Shown here piece by piece: positions 44,710 through 55,361 of a stretch of DNA of 64,000 bases. The notes under the pieces were generated by a model. It ran no database searches. It saw only the letters and a program-made list of their open reading frames with translations, and had not been told where the DNA came from. How positions within the stretch are numbered: position 1 is the first letter of the stretch; each line of letters starts with the position of its first letter. This DNA comes from Acidobacteriota bacterium (lineage in GTDB: Bacteria > Acidobacteriota > Terriglobia > UBA7540): contig JAKCCV010000015.1 in assembly GCA_021838785.1 (NCBI GenBank), positions 1 through 64,000 of the forward strand, in the 5' to 3' direction. A program made the translations under genes and the position numbers.

Positions 44710-45801
44710 ATGGCAAGGCGACTCGAATCGGATCGCATCTTATTCGGAGCGGTGGTCGTTCTGGTGATGTTTGGCATCCTCATGGTCTTCAGCGCCTCGG
44801 CGGTCATTGCCGCCGACCAATTTCACTCCAGCTACTATTTTGTGATTCGGCAAGCGATCTGGGCGGTACTGGGGCTGGGCATCATGCTGGTCATGATGAA
44901 CGTGGATTACCGGCGCTTGAAAAGCCCTTTACTGCTTTTCCCGGCGCTCGGGTTGCAACTAATTCTGCTGCTCGCCGTCTTGTTTGTTCGAGCAGACCAT
45001 GACACCCACCGGTGGATTCGACTGGGGCCGGTGACCATTCAGCCTTCGGAGTTCGCGAAAATCGTTCTGGTGATTTTTCTCGCCTATTTTTTAGACCTGC
45101 ACAAGGACTCGATCAATGATTGGCGGAAGACCCTGTTGCCGGTGGGCCTGGTGGCCGGACTCGACGCGATGCTGATTCTTCGCGAGCCGGACTTTGGAAC
45201 CACGCTGGCCATTGCCGTGATTGTGGGCGCGATGATGTTTGCGGCCGGCCTGCGCGTTTCGTATTTTGTGGCCGGTGGGCTGGCGTCGGTTCCGCTGCTT
45301 TATCTTCTGATTTTCCACGTCGGATATCGTTATCGGCGCATCATGGCTTTTCTCCATCCCTACGCGCATCCGCTGGGGGCAGGGTTCCAAATTATTCAGT
45401 CCTACATTGCGGTTGGCACAGGCGGCATTACCGGCGCGGGGCTGATGGAGGGCAAGGAAAAGCTCTTTTACCTGCCGGAACCCCAGACAGATTTTATTTT
45501 CGCGGTCATCGGAGAAGAATTGGGACTGATTGGGGCGCTGTTGGTGCTGGTGCTGTTTGGCGTGATTCTTTGGCGGGGTCTGCGTGCCGCGGCTCGCTGT
45601 CAGAATGATTTCGGGCGGCTGCTCGCCATTGGTCTTACGTCGCTGGTCGTGATTCAGGCGCTTGTCAACATGAGCGTGGTCATTGGCCTGCTGCCCACGA
45701 AAGGCGTGCCACTGCCCTTCGTTAGCTATGGAGGCTCTTCGCTGCTGATGAGTTTGTTTGCCATGGGGATTTTGCTGAATATCTCGCAGAACACGAGCTG
45801 A
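44710..45801 (+). CDS. ftsW: septal peptidoglycan polymerase FtsW
   Basis: A 363-residue SEDS-family membrane glycosyltransferase with about ten helices that polymerises lipid II at the septum with FtsI. Family blocks: GPVTIQPSEFAKI, GPxxIQ-type region, GAGFQIIQSYIAVGTGGI, EELGLIGALLVL and VPLPFVSYGGSSL. It begins 25 bp after murD and is followed by murG after 6 bp. Confidence 0.95.
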   Translation: MARRLESDRILFGAVVVLVMFGILMVFSASAVIAADQFHSSYYFVIRQAIWAVLGLGIMLVMMNVDYRRLKSPLLLFPALGLQLILLLAVLFVRADHDTHRWIRLGPVTIQPSEFAKIVLVIFLAYFLDLHKDSINDWRKTLLPVGLVAGLDAMLILREPDFGTTLAIAVIVGAMMFAAGLRVSYFVAGGLASVPLLYLLIFHVGYRYRRIMAFLHPYAHPLGAGFQIIQSYIAVGTGGITGAGLMEGKEKLFYLPEPQTDFIFAVIGEELGLIGALLVLVLFGVILWRGLRAAARCQNDFGRLLAIGLTSLVVIQALVNMSVVIGLLPTKGVPLPFVSYGGSSLLMSLFAMGILLNISQNTS

Positions 45802-45807
45802 GATTGA

Positions 45808-46980
45808 ATGGTGAGCGCCACCAGAATCGAATCGGACAGATGCGCGGCCGGAGCCACCGCGGCTGACTCCAGGGACTACGATCAGCCGAAGCCTACGGCC
45901 GCAGGAAGCCGGCCTTTGCGGGTGCTCATGGCAGCCGGAGGCACCGGCGGGCACATTTTCCCGCTCCTCGCGGTGGCGGAGCAATTAAAAGCCGCGGGAG
46001 CGGCGGAAATCGAGTTTGTGGGCACCGGACGACCGCTCGAAGCGCGAATTATTCCTGCCGCGGGTTTCCCGTTGCGGACCGTCCACGCCGCCGGACTCAA
46101 AGGCATCCGGGGTTGGAAACAAATTCGCAACCTCATGGTGCTTCCGCGAACGGCGCTCGACATGGCGCGGGAGTTGAGGCGAGTGAAGCCGCGCGTGGTG
46201 GCGGGCATCGGAGGTTATCTGGCTGGTCCGGCACTGCTGGAAGCCGCGCTAGCGGGCATTCCGACGCTTTTGATTGAGCCGAATGCGGTGCCGGGGTTTA
46301 CGAATCGTGTCTTGGCGCCGGTGGTGCGGCGAGCCGCGTTGGGGTTTGAGGCGGCCGCCAAATTTTACGGCAGCAAGGCGCGCGTAACCGGCCATCCCGT
46401 GCGACGCGAATTCTTCGACGTGCCGGCGAAGCCCCCCTTGCCGCTGACGTTGCTGATCCTTGGTGGAAGCCTCGGAGCCCGGACTCTGAATCGGCTGGTG
46501 GTGGCGAGTCTGGGCGAAATCCGAGGCGAGGGACTCAGCTGGAGGATCGTTCATCAAACCGGCGAGGCGGACTACGAAACTGTCCGCTCCGCTTACGCGG
46601 AGCAGGGTGTGGAGGGCGAAGTTCGCCCCTTCATTGATAAAATGTCGGAGGCGCTGGGCGCGGCGCATTTGGTGGTTTCGCGGGCCGGAGCCTCCGCCGT
46701 TGCCGAACTGGCGGCGGCCGGCAGACCTTCGCTGTTGATACCCTTTCCAGCCGCGACCGGTCAGCATCAGCTCTTCAACGCCCGCGAATTGGAGCGTGCA
46801 GGCGCGGCCTGGGTGCTCGAAGAGAAGGAAGCTACTCCCGAGCGGTTTTCCCATCTTCTGCTCGACCTGATGCGGGACAGCGCGCGATTGCAGGAGATGG
46901 GACGGCGTGCCCGCGCCCTGGCCCACCCGGGCGCCGCGCAGCAGATTGCTCAGATGATTGTGGAGTTGGGCGCCGGTTAA
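45808..46980 (+). CDS. murG: UDP-GlcNAc transferase MurG
   Basis: A 390-residue GT-B glycosyltransferase that converts lipid I to lipid II on the inner membrane face. AAGGTGGHIFPLLAVAE, the second Gly-rich loop LGGSLGARTLN, and SRAGASAVAEL match the family. The first 30 residues (Asp/Ala-rich) are extra to the usual N-terminus; a start inside (ATG 45928, MAAGGTGGH) is possible. The 3' end is 90 bp from murC. Confidence 0.94.
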   Translation: MVSATRIESDRCAAGATAADSRDYDQPKPTAAGSRPLRVLMAAGGTGGHIFPLLAVAEQLKAAGAAEIEFVGTGRPLEARIIPAAGFPLRTVHAAGLKGIRGWKQIRNLMVLPRTALDMARELRRVKPRVVAGIGGYLAGPALLEAALAGIPTLLIEPNAVPGFTNRVLAPVVRRAALGFEAAAKFYGSKARVTGHPVRREFFDVPAKPPLPLTLLILGGSLGARTLNRLVVASLGEIRGEGLSWRIVHQTGEADYETVRSAYAEQGVEGEVRPFIDKMSEALGAAHLVVSRAGASAVAELAAAGRPSLLIPFPAATGQHQLFNARELERAGAAWVLEEKEATPERFSHLLLDLMRDSARLQEMGRRARALAHPGAAQQIAQMIVELGAG

Positions 46981-47070
46981 CCGGCGGAAGGCAGGCGACC
47001 TAGGCGGAGACAATCCGCAGGGGCGGGCGCAGCCGAAAATGCCACCCGCGGAGTGAGACGCGCAGGAACC

Positions 47071-48498
47071 ATGAGTAACGGCCAGTTGATTTTGGGAAGA
47101 ATCCGAGCCATTCACTTTGTCGGAATTGGCGGCGCCGGCATGAGTGGCATCGCGGAGGTGTTGTTGAACCTGGGTTTTAAGGTTTCTGGCAGCGACCTGC
47201 GAACAACTTCGGTGACCGACCGATTGCAACAGCTCGGAGCCAAAATCATGGTCGGCCATGCGCCCGGCCACGTCCACGGCGCGCAGGTGGTGGTGGTATC
47301 TTCCGCGGTTCCCCCAGAGAATCCGGAAATTGCGGAAGCCGCAAGGTTGCAGATTCCGGTCATCCCGCGGGCCGAAATGCTGGGCGAATTGATGCGCCTG
47401 AAATTCTGCGTCGCGGTCGCGGGCGCGCACGGCAAGACCACCACGACTTCGATGATCGCGGTGATGCTGGCGGAAGCCGGGCTCGATCCCACGGCGGTGA
47501 TTGGCGGCCGGCTCGATGCCTTTGGGTCGGGCGCGCGTCTCGGCAAAGGGGACGTCATGGTGGTGGAGGCGGATGAGAGCGACCGCTCCTTTCTTTATCT
47601 CTTGCCGAGCCTTGCCGTGGTGACCAACATTGACCGCGAACATTTGGACCACTACCGAGACTTGGAAGAGATTGAGACGGCCTTTGTCTCATTCGTCAAC
47701 AAGGTGCCTTTCTATGGGGCGGTGATTGCGTGCGCGGATGAGCCGTGGCAAGCATCACTCGAAAGGATTCTGCCGCGGATTCGGCGCCGTGTGGTGACCT
47801 ATGGGCTGGAGGGTCAAGCGGACGTGACGGTGAAACGGCTCGATCTGGGCGCTAGACAATCAGAGCTGGAGGTCGTGGTCAAGGGGAAGCCGATGGGGCG
47901 CGTCGTCGTGCATGTTGCCGGGCAGCACAACGCGCAGAATGCGCTGGCCGCGGTGGCCGTGGGCCTCGAACTCGATCTGACGGCGGGACAAATCTGCCGC
48001 GGCCTGGAGCGGTTTCATGGCGCGGATCGCCGCTTCCAGATTCTTGCGGAGGTGGATGGGATTACCGTCGTGGATGATTATGGTCATCATCCGACTGAGA
48101 TTCGAGCCACGCTGGAAGCGGCCCGCCTTCGAGCGCCTCGCCGGCTGTGGGTGGTTTTCCAGCCGCATCGCTACACGCGGACAAAGCTGTTGATGGATGA
48201 ACTGGCCGCCTGTTTTGACGGCTGCGATGGAGTGGAAATTCTCGATATTTATCCGGCCAGCGAGACGGCCATCCCCGGTATTACTTCCGAGCGCTTGGTG
48301 GAACGCATGAAGGAACTGGGTTTTGACCGCGCCCGGTACGCCCCTTCGGAGCCGGCACTCGTCCAAGAATTGCTGGACCGAGTTCGGCCAGGGGATCTGC
48401 TGATGACAGTAGGCGCCGGCAACGTCTGGAAGGTTGGAGAGGCCATTGCCAAGGGGTTAAAGGCTCGGGCGGCCCGAGCCGAACCCGCGCAGCCATAA
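47071..48498 (+). CDS. murC: UDP-N-acetylmuramate-L-alanine ligase MurC
   Basis: A 475-residue Mur ligase adding L-Ala to UDP-MurNAc. [21 protein letters not shown] site [34 protein letters not shown] and [14 protein letters not shown] are all present. ATG 47071 with AGGA upstream is preferred over a GTG at 47053. After murC the usual murB and ddl are absent; ftsQ follows after 73 bp. Confidence 0.94.
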   Translation: MSNGQLILGRIRAIHFVGIGGAGMSGIAEVLLNLGFKVSGSDLRTTSVTDRLQQLGAKIMVGHAPGHVHGAQVVVVSSAVPPENPEIAEAARLQIPVIPRAEMLGELMRLKFCVAVAGAHGKTTTTSMIAVMLAEAGLDPTAVIGGRLDAFGSGARLGKGDVMVVEADESDRSFLYLLPSLAVVTNIDREHLDHYRDLEEIETAFVSFVNKVPFYGAVIACADEPWQASLERILPRIRRRVVTYGLEGQADVTVKRLDLGARQSELEVVVKGKPMGRVVVHVAGQHNAQNALAAVAVGLELDLTAGQICRGLERFHGADRRFQILAEVDGITVVDDYGHHPTEIRATLEAARLRAPRRLWVVFQPHRYTRTKLLMDELAACFDGCDGVEILDIYPASETAIPGITSERLVERMKELGFDRARYAPSEPALVQELLDRVRPGDLLMTVGAGNVWKVGEAIAKGLKARAARAEPAQP

Positions 48499-48571
48499 CG
48501 CAAGCTTGACGCTTGCGAAGGAACGTAGAGGCTCGCTGCTAGGCGACGATGAGGGATGGTAACTGGGGGGC

Positions 48572-49498
48572 ATGGTTGATTTGGATCTGAATGGGCTCAG
48601 CGCGGAGGGAGAATCGCCTTACCTCCGTCGCGGCAAACCGATTGGAGTGCGGCGCGGACACCTGCCTCGTCGCGGGCGAAGGCTGCTGGCGTGGGCGTGG
48701 TTCGGCTTGGTGGCCGTCGCACCGGCGGGCTGGGCCGGCTACGCCATCGCTCGCTTCGCCTTGGGGTCGCCCCGCTTTCAGCTTTCTTCGCCGACAGAGG
48801 TGACGATTACGGGAAATCGTTTCGTTTCCCGGTCGGAAATTCTGAACGCCATCGCCTTGTTCAACGACTCAGAAACCTCTCGCGGGTTCAATCTTTTTCG
48901 GGCGCCGCTTGGGGCGCTTCAAAAGCGAGTGGAGTCCATTGCTTGGGTGAAATCGGCCACCGTGATGAGGGCTTTTCCCCGCCGTCTGGTGATTGCCGTG
49001 ACCGAAAGGGTGCCGGTGGCCTTTGCCGATATTCGAGGAGAAATTGAACTTGTGGATGCCGGCGGGACAATCCTCGATAACCCCGGCCAAACCGCCTTCG
49101 ACTTTCCCGTATTGGAAGGACTTAGAATAGACCAAACCCCTTCTGACCGCGCTGAGCGCGTTGGTTTATACTGCAAATTTATGCGGGAGACCGCGCGCCA
49201 GGTGCCAGCGACCGGCTGGATGATTTCCGAGGTACGATTAAACGACCCGGAGGATTTGGAGGCGCTCCTGGTCCACGGCTCCGAAACCCTGCTGCTTCGC
49301 TTCGGGCACCGGGATTTCTCGAGCCGCTTCCAGAATTTCCTAGCGCTCCTGCCGCAGCTTGAAAAGCACAGTGCCAAAATCGCATCCGTGGATCTGCGGT
49401 ACGGGCATCAGGTGGTGGTGGAACCGGCCGGCGGGGAAAGTGCCGCTCCGACCAAGTCCGACGCGCCCGTGCCGGGCAGCTCTGGGATTCGAGATTAG
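48572..49498 (+). CDS. ftsQ: cell division protein FtsQ
   Basis: A 308-residue bitopic protein: basic cytoplasmic N-terminus (RRGHLPRRGRRLL), one membrane helix (about 44-65), a POTRA domain (FQLSSPTEVTITGNRFVSR to about 135) and the FtsQ domain (ITERVPVAFADIRGE). It links FtsL/B and other divisome parts. The last 25 residues are Pro/Ala/Ser-rich. It starts 73 bp after murC. Confidence 0.9.
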   Translation: MVDLDLNGLSAEGESPYLRRGKPIGVRRGHLPRRGRRLLAWAWFGLVAVAPAGWAGYAIARFALGSPRFQLSSPTEVTITGNRFVSRSEILNAIALFNDSETSRGFNLFRAPLGALQKRVESIAWVKSATVMRAFPRRLVIAVTERVPVAFADIRGEIELVDAGGTILDNPGQTAFDFPVLEGLRIDQTPSDRAERVGLYCKFMRETARQVPATGWMISEVRLNDPEDLEALLVHGSETLLLRFGHRDFSSRFQNFLALLPQLEKHSAKIASVDLRYGHQVVVEPAGGESAAPTKSDAPVPGSSGIRD

Positions 49499-49516
49499 AG
49501 AAAAGGATACGTTGTC

Positions 49517-50740
49517 GTGGTGACCAGAGAGCAACCCATCGTCGGCATTGACGTGGGCAGCAGCAAAACCTGCGCCTTGATTGGCTATGCCAGCGAGACG
49601 GGCAACCTTGAAATCGCCGGCTTTGGAGTGGGCGAATCCAAGGGATGGCGAAAGGGCATTATCGTCAACCTGGATGCTGCCGTACTCGCCATCAAGAAGG
49701 CTGTGGAGGTGGCGGAACAGGCGGCCGGCGTAGCCGTAGATTCGGCCTATATTGGGGTGGGCGGGCCGCACGTGCGTGGCGTCAATGCTCAGGGCTCGAT
49801 GCTCGTGGCCAATCGTGCCCGCGGCGTCACTCAAGAAGACATTCGCCAAGCCGTCCGCGCCGCCCAAGGAGTGGCTTTGCCGCCCGACCGCGAACTGCTC
49901 CACGTGCTGCCCCAGGAATTCTCGCTCGATTCGCAGGACGGCATTCGAGACCCTTTGGGCATGGTCGGAACGCGGCTGGAAGCCAATGTGCATTTGATCA
50001 CCGCTTCCACGAGCGCTTGGCAAAACGTCGTGAATGCCGTCAACAAGGCAGGGATTGAAATTCCGGAAGGGGGAACCGTCTTTGAAGCGCTGGCCAGCGC
50101 GGAGGCGAGCTTGAGTGCCGACGAGCGCGAGCTCGGTGTGGCGCTGGTGGACCTGGGCGCGGGCTCAACCGATTTGATCGTTTATTCCCGCCGCACCGTC
50201 CGCTACACGGCGTCCATCCCGATTGGTGGCGACCACTTCACCAATGACATCGCGGTGGGTTTATGCACCCCCATCCCGGAGGCGGAAAAGATGAAGCGTG
50301 CCTGGGGGCAGCGTGACCCTTCCCAGTCGGAGCCGGGCGCGCTCGAGGTGCAGAGCGTTGGTGAGCGGCCCGCCCGGGTGGTGAGTTACGCCAAACTCAA
50401 TGAGATCATCGAGCCGCGCGCCCTTGAACTGTTGGAGCTCATAGGGGCCGAGCTGCGGCGATCCGGATATTTAGACCAACTTGGCGCGGGGATGGTGTTG
50501 ACCGGCGGAGGCGCCCGCCTGGGCGGATTCGCCAGGTTGGCGGAACTGACGCTTTGCTTGCCGGTGCGCGTGGCGCGACCTTTGGGTTTGGAGAAGACTC
50601 GCGTGGATCTGGCCGACCCGGCCTACTGCACGTTGGTCGGGCTGGTGGCTTATGGCAAGCGGATGCGGCTGCTTCGAGATTCACGGAATAAGGGATTGGT
50701 GGGAAAATTGTGGGGAGCATTGCGCGGGCCGATGGCCTGA
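49517..50740 (+). CDS. ftsA: cell division protein FtsA
   Basis: A 407-residue actin-like ATPase that anchors FtsZ to the membrane. ATP site [14 protein letters not shown] and [14 protein letters not shown], the SHS2 1C region (VNVNxxGxxx-type [11 protein letters not shown]), and [17 protein letters not shown] are typical. The C-terminal amphipathic helix [12 protein letters not shown] fits membrane binding. GTG 49517 is followed by a second GTG 3 bp later. It is 34 bp before ftsZ. Confidence 0.94.
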   Translation: MVTREQPIVGIDVGSSKTCALIGYASETGNLEIAGFGVGESKGWRKGIIVNLDAAVLAIKKAVEVAEQAAGVAVDSAYIGVGGPHVRGVNAQGSMLVANRARGVTQEDIRQAVRAAQGVALPPDRELLHVLPQEFSLDSQDGIRDPLGMVGTRLEANVHLITASTSAWQNVVNAVNKAGIEIPEGGTVFEALASAEASLSADERELGVALVDLGAGSTDLIVYSRRTVRYTASIPIGGDHFTNDIAVGLCTPIPEAEKMKRAWGQRDPSQSEPGALEVQSVGERPARVVSYAKLNEIIEPRALELLELIGAELRRSGYLDQLGAGMVLTGGGARLGGFARLAELTLCLPVRVARPLGLEKTRVDLADPAYCTLVGLVAYGKRMRLLRDSRNKGLVGKLWGALRGPMA

Positions 50741-50774
50741 AGCGGTCTCGAATGAAGAAAGACAAGGAGTCATA

Positions 50775-51953
50775 ATGGCCAATGAAGATTCCAAGGTCGC
50801 CGACATCCGAGTGGGCTTTTCCGACAACTTGCGGCGGGGCGCCAAAATCAAGGTGATTGGCGTTGGCGGCGGCGGCGGGAACGCCGTCAACCGCATGATT
50901 GCCGCCAAGGTGGAAGGCGTGGAATTTATGGCCGCCAACACCGACCTTCAGGCCCTGCAAGCATCTCGCGCTCCCATCAAGATTCAACTGGGCGCCAAGC
51001 TGACCAAAGGGCTGGGCGCGGGCGCGAACCCCGAGGTCGGCCGCGCCGCCGCGCTCGAAGATACGGATAAAATTGTCGAGGCCCTCGAGGGCGCCGACAT
51101 GGTCTTTGTGACCACCGGTCTTGGGGGTGGAACGGGCACGGGCGGCGCTCCAATTGTGGCCAGCCTGGCTCGCGAATTGGGCGCCTTAACGGTGGCCGTG
51201 GTCACCAAGCCTTTTGCGTTTGAGGGTAAGCGCCGCATGATGCAGGCCGAGCAAGGGCTCGGCGAGCTTAGCCAGGCCGTGGACACCGTGATTTGCATTC
51301 CCAACGAACGCCTCATGCAATACGTGGACAAATGCACGAGCTTCTTTGAGGCTTTTCGCATCGCCGATGATATCCTGCGGCAGGGCGTGCAAGGCATCTC
51401 CGACATCATCACCATTACGGGCATCATCAACCGCGACTTTGCGGACATCAAAACCATCATGGAAGGCATGGGCTACGCGGTAATGGGAACGGCGACGGCG
51501 CGAGGAGAGAATCGGGCCATTGAAGCCACCAACAAAGCCATCGCCAGCCCACTGCTCGAAGACGCTTCGATTAACGGCGCGCAGGGCATCCTGCTCAATA
51601 TTACCGGCTCAAGCAAACTCACCCTGCACGAAGTGCATGAAGCTTCGACCATTGTTCAGCGCGCCGCCGCGGAAAATGCCAACATCATCTTTGGGGCCGT
51701 GCATGACGAGGCCATGCAGGATGCCGTGAAGGTGACGGTCATCGCCACGGGCATCAAGTCGGAGCGCATGGGCGTGAGGCCGGGCGCGGCGTTTTCTCCC
51801 GCTCTTCGCTCGGCGCAACAAAGCGTGAAGAACGCGCTCCTCAAAAAAGACAAGCTTCCGATTGAGGCCCCGCCGCAAAATGTGACCGCACCTCTTCCCG
51901 GGGATGACCTCGACGTGCCCGCATTTCTGCGGCGCCGTAAGCCGGGAGGCTAA
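50775..51953 (+). CDS. ftsZ: cell division GTPase FtsZ
   Basis: A 392-residue tubulin-like GTPase forming the Z-ring. GTP signature [11 protein letters not shown]-terminal [19 protein letters not shown]7 loop region [13 protein letters not shown], and the C-terminal anchor peptide LDVPAFLRR that binds FtsA. Start 50775 has AAGGAG 5 bases upstream; the longer frame from 50652 lies inside ftsA. It ends the dcw cluster. Confidence 0.97.
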   Translation: MANEDSKVADIRVGFSDNLRRGAKIKVIGVGGGGGNAVNRMIAAKVEGVEFMAANTDLQALQASRAPIKIQLGAKLTKGLGAGANPEVGRAAALEDTDKIVEALEGADMVFVTTGLGGGTGTGGAPIVASLARELGALTVAVVTKPFAFEGKRRMMQAEQGLGELSQAVDTVICIPNERLMQYVDKCTSFFEAFRIADDILRQGVQGISDIITITGIINRDFADIKTIMEGMGYAVMGTATARGENRAIEATNKAIASPLLEDASINGAQGILLNITGSSKLTLHEVHEASTIVQRAAAENANIIFGAVHDEAMQDAVKVTVIATGIKSERMGVRPGAAFSPALRSAQQSVKNALLKKDKLPIEAPPQNVTAPLPGDDLDVPAFLRRRKPGG

Positions 51954-52072
51954 GGGCCGTTGTTGCGCCCGTCCGCCCAAGGCGCGAGCCGACCAGCGAG
52001 CATGAGCCTCCAATTCCGTCACCAAGTTTCCATGAGCCTCCGGCACAAAGGGAATTTCCGGGCAGACTCGAC

Positions 52073-52978
52073 ATGAGTTCCGGCGCTGAAAGCATCTCCG
52101 CTTCCTATCGAGTTTGCAGGCAAATTGCCCGGGCCCACTACGAGAACTTCCCCGTAGCCTCGTGGCTGGTTGGGCGCGCCCGACGGGACGCCCTTGCTGC
52201 CATTTACGCTTTTGCTCGGGTTGCGGACGATGATGCCGACGAACCCAAGGCGGGATGGACCGCGGAGACTCGGCTCGCCGCGCTCGCTTCCTGGCGGGAG
52301 CGGCTGGTTCGTTGCTACGAAGGTGAAGCCTCTCATCCGATTTTTATCGCCCTTGCGGACACTGCCCGAAAGTACAGCCTCAGCCGCAAGCATTTTGAAG
52401 ACCTGCTCTGCGCCTTTGAAATGGATGTTCGTGTGAGCCGCCATGCGGAGTTCGTCTCCGTCCTGAATTATTGTTCCTATTCGGCGAACCCCGTCGGGCG
52501 ATTGGTGCTGGAGCTTTTTGGGCACCGGGATGCCGAGCTTTTCGCCCTCGCCGACCGGTTGACGACTGCGCTTCAGCTCACCAACTTTTGGCAAGATGCG
52601 GGGCAAGACCTTGAGCGCGGCCGCGTTTATCTGCCGCTCGCAGACCTGCATCGGTTTGACCTTTCAATAGAAGGCCTGGCGGCCATTCACGCTGCGCCGG
52701 GTAAAAATCACGTCGCTTGGAGTCGCTGGCAAAGACTGATGGCTTTTGAAATAGCCCGCACTCGAACATGGTTTGAGGAGGGTTGGCCGTTGACGGAAAA
52801 AGTCGTGCCGGAGCTTCGGCGCCAACTACGGCTCACTTGGCTCGGCGGTGCGACGATTCTTTCCCGAATTGAAGCCGTCGGGTATGATGTCTTCCGTCAT
52901 CGCCCCAAGCTTAACGGGCTTGATTTCATCCGCCTTTACTTCCGGTCGGGCCGTGCGGAGAAGACGCGGCCGTGCTAG
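52073..52978 (+). CDS. hpnC: squalene synthase HpnC
   Basis: A 301-residue trans-isoprenyl diphosphate synthase-like enzyme. Of the three-step HpnCDE route from farnesyl diphosphate to squalene, HpnC converts presqualene diphosphate to hydroxysqualene. Two aspartate-rich sites are present: FARVADDDADEP and NFWQDAGQDLERGRVYLP. It begins 119 bp after ftsZ, and hpnD starts 25 bp after its stop. Confidence 0.92.
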   Translation: MSSGAESISASYRVCRQIARAHYENFPVASWLVGRARRDALAAIYAFARVADDDADEPKAGWTAETRLAALASWRERLVRCYEGEASHPIFIALADTARKYSLSRKHFEDLLCAFEMDVRVSRHAEFVSVLNYCSYSANPVGRLVLELFGHRDAELFALADRLTTALQLTNFWQDAGQDLERGRVYLPLADLHRFDLSIEGLAAIHAAPGKNHVAWSRWQRLMAFEIARTRTWFEEGWPLTEKVVPELRRQLRLTWLGGATILSRIEAVGYDVFRHRPKLNGLDFIRLYFRSGRAEKTRPC

Positions 52979-53003
52979 GCTTGGGGCTTATCGTCGCGCG
53001 GTT

Positions 53004-53885
53004 ATGCAGCCATTCCGGCACCAGCCACGCTTAGCAAGCTCCCGCGACACGAATTTCTATTATTCATTCGTTTTTCTTCCGAAGCACAAGCGGCAGGCTC
53101 TGGAGGCGGTGTACGCATTTGCACGGCGCTGTGACGACGTGGTTGATAGCCAACTCTCCCTCGTCGAGGCCGAGCGCGCCCTCGCGGCCTGTCAAGCGGA
53201 CCTCGACCGGTGTTACGAGCGGGCCGAACGACCAGCCAAAGAGGCTTCTTTACCCTCTCTGATAGCCTCGCTGACGGAAGCCGTGGCGCGTTTCCACATC
53301 CCTCGCCAGCTTTTTGACCAGCTCATCGAGGGCATGCGGATGGACCTCGTCACGCGGCGCTATGCCACCTTCGACGATCTGCTTGTCTATTGCCATCGGG
53401 TCGCTTCGAGCGTCGGGCTGATGACAATAGAAATCCTGGGCCACCGAACCGCGCGCGCGCGGGAATACGCCTTACATTTGGGCGTAGCGCTTCAACTCGT
53501 TAATATCCTGCGGGACTTGGGTGAGGACGCGGCACGCGGGCGCATTTACCTGCCGCTCGAAGACCTCGAACGCTTTGGCGTCGAGCCCGAGAATCTTTTG
53601 CAGGGCGAATTCAAGGGGGACTGGGAAGGTTTGGTTCAGTTTGAGGTGGAGCGCGCCGGCGCTTCCTTCGAACAGGCTCGACAATCGCTGCCGCGCGAGG
53701 AGGGCCGCTCGCTACTTGCAGCGGAGATGATGGCAGCGATTTACTGGCGGATTCTGCGCCAGATTAGCGGGGCCGGACCGCGGGTTCTCCGCCAGACGAT
53801 CCGCCTTTCACGCTGGACCAAGTTCCGAACTGCCGCTTCTGTGTATCTCGGATTAGAGTGGTACAAGCCCCAGCGGGAGGCTTAG
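53004..53885 (+). CDS. hpnD: presqualene diphosphate synthase HpnD
   Basis: A 293-residue enzyme that joins two farnesyl diphosphates to presqualene diphosphate. Asp-rich motifs: FARRCDDVVDSQ and NILRDLGEDAARGRIYLP. NFYYSFVFLPKHKRQALEAVY at the N-terminus is typical of the HpnD side of the family. Start 53004 is the ATG after hpnC; the longer frame overlapping hpnC is not used. hpnE follows. Confidence 0.92.
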   Translation: MQPFRHQPRLASSRDTNFYYSFVFLPKHKRQALEAVYAFARRCDDVVDSQLSLVEAERALAACQADLDRCYERAERPAKEASLPSLIASLTEAVARFHIPRQLFDQLIEGMRMDLVTRRYATFDDLLVYCHRVASSVGLMTIEILGHRTARAREYALHLGVALQLVNILRDLGEDAARGRIYLPLEDLERFGVEPENLLQGEFKGDWEGLVQFEVERAGASFEQARQSLPREEGRSLLAAEMMAAIYWRILRQISGAGPRVLRQTIRLSRWTKFRTAASVYLGLEWYKPQREA

Positions 53886-53972
53886 CCGCGCAAGCCATCC
53901 TTCCGCAGAGGGAGCTCGCATCCATCAAGCCGGCTCGGAGCGGCAAGGGACGAGATAACGGAGCTGTGCATC

Positions 53973-55343
53973 TTGGCTGAGGAGATTCTCGTTGTCGGCG
54001 GAGGGTTCGCGGGTCTAGCGGCAGGGGTGGCCCTTGCCGAAGCGGGTCGGCGCGTTCGTCTGCTCGAGCAGAGCCAGCATTGGGGGGGGCGGGCGCGATC
54101 GTTTCGTGACGCGGTGACGGGCATGGCGCTCGACAACGGGCAACATCTGCTGTTGGGTTGCTATCATCGCACGCTGCGCTTTCTCGACACGCTTGGCACG
54201 CTCGAGCGCATCCGTTTCCAACCGCAGATGACGCTTCATTTTATGGAGCGCGGCGGATGCTTGTCCGTCCTGCGTTGCCGGAACCTTCCGGCGCCTTGGC
54301 ATCTCTTCGCAGGAGTGCTTGCCTCGGATGCTTTTTCATGGCGAGAAAAGAGAGAGGTGCTGCGGTTGGGACGCTCGCTCCAGAAGAGTGCAGGGATAAG
54401 CCTCGACCGTGCCGAACCTCCGCTAGAGAAAATGACCGTGGGAGAGTGGCTGCAATGCCTCGGGCAATCCGACCGCGTGCAGCGCAATTTTTGGGATTTG
54501 CTCTGCATTGCAGCCATGAACGAGGACCCCGAAGTCGCCTCGGCGGACATCTTTGCGCGCGTTTTAAGCCGGGCACTGCTTCAGTCGCCCGCCGATTCCC
54601 GCATCGGAATTCCCGCCGCCGGTTTGAGCGATTGTTATGCCGAAACTGCCGCGAGCTTTCTTTTTGCTCACGGCGGCGTAGTGGAGCTGGGGAAAAGCGT
54701 CGCCGGGTTGAGGGTCAAAGGTGACCAGGTGACGGGTGTTTATTTGGCAGACGGTAAAATCCTGGAGGCTACCAAGCTTATCTGCGCCGTGCCGTGGCAC
54801 GGGTTGCTCCGATGGCTGCCGCCGAGCCTGGCGGCGCATCCCTTTTTCGCCCGGATTGCCAAGCTCAAACCCGCGCCGATTGTATCCGTCTATTGTTGGT
54901 TCGACCGGCCTATCACCCATCTCGACTTTGTGGGTCTGCGAGGGACCACGTTTCAATGGCTTTTCAATAAAAATAAAATCCTGGCCGAATCCGCCCTCGG
55001 CGCTTCCGACCCCAAGCTGTTTCTGGTTTCCCTGGTTTTAAGCGGCGCCCATGCCCATCTTCAACGCACCCGTGAGGATTTAGCCGGGACGGCGCTTCGT
55101 GAGTTGGGCGAGGTCTTCCCGGAAGCGCGAGCCGCGCATCTGGTGCGCTCGCTGGTGATTAAGGAGCCGTGGGCCACCTTTTCCCCTGCCCCGGGCGTCG
55201 AGGCGCTGCGTCCGGCTTGCCGAACGCCGCTGCAAGGATTTTACTTGGCAGGCGATTGGACCGCCACGGGACTTCCCGCCACTATTGAAGGGGCGGTTGA
55301 AAGCGGGTACACTGCCGCAGATGCGGTTCTCCAAGAAGCTTGA
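53973..55343 (+). CDS. hpnE: hydroxysqualene dehydroxylase HpnE
   Basis: A 456-residue FAD amine-oxidase-like flavoprotein that reduces hydroxysqualene to squalene, the last HpnCDE step. FAD-binding VVGGGFAGLAAGVALAEAG at the N-terminus, DNGQHLLLGCYHRTL, and the C-terminal GDWTATGLPATIEGAVESG. Start is TTG 53973. Squalene would feed hopanoid synthesis; the cyclase is not in the window. Confidence 0.92.
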   Translation: MAEEILVVGGGFAGLAAGVALAEAGRRVRLLEQSQHWGGRARSFRDAVTGMALDNGQHLLLGCYHRTLRFLDTLGTLERIRFQPQMTLHFMERGGCLSVLRCRNLPAPWHLFAGVLASDAFSWREKREVLRLGRSLQKSAGISLDRAEPPLEKMTVGEWLQCLGQSDRVQRNFWDLLCIAAMNEDPEVASADIFARVLSRALLQSPADSRIGIPAAGLSDCYAETAASFLFAHGGVVELGKSVAGLRVKGDQVTGVYLADGKILEATKLICAVPWHGLLRWLPPSLAAHPFFARIAKLKPAPIVSVYCWFDRPITHLDFVGLRGTTFQWLFNKNKILAESALGASDPKLFLVSLVLSGAHAHLQRTREDLAGTALRELGEVFPEARAAHLVRSLVIKEPWATFSPAPGVEALRPACRTPLQGFYLAGDWTATGLPATIEGAVESGYTAADAVLQEA

Positions 55344-55361
55344 GAAGGCCAAGGGGGGAAC

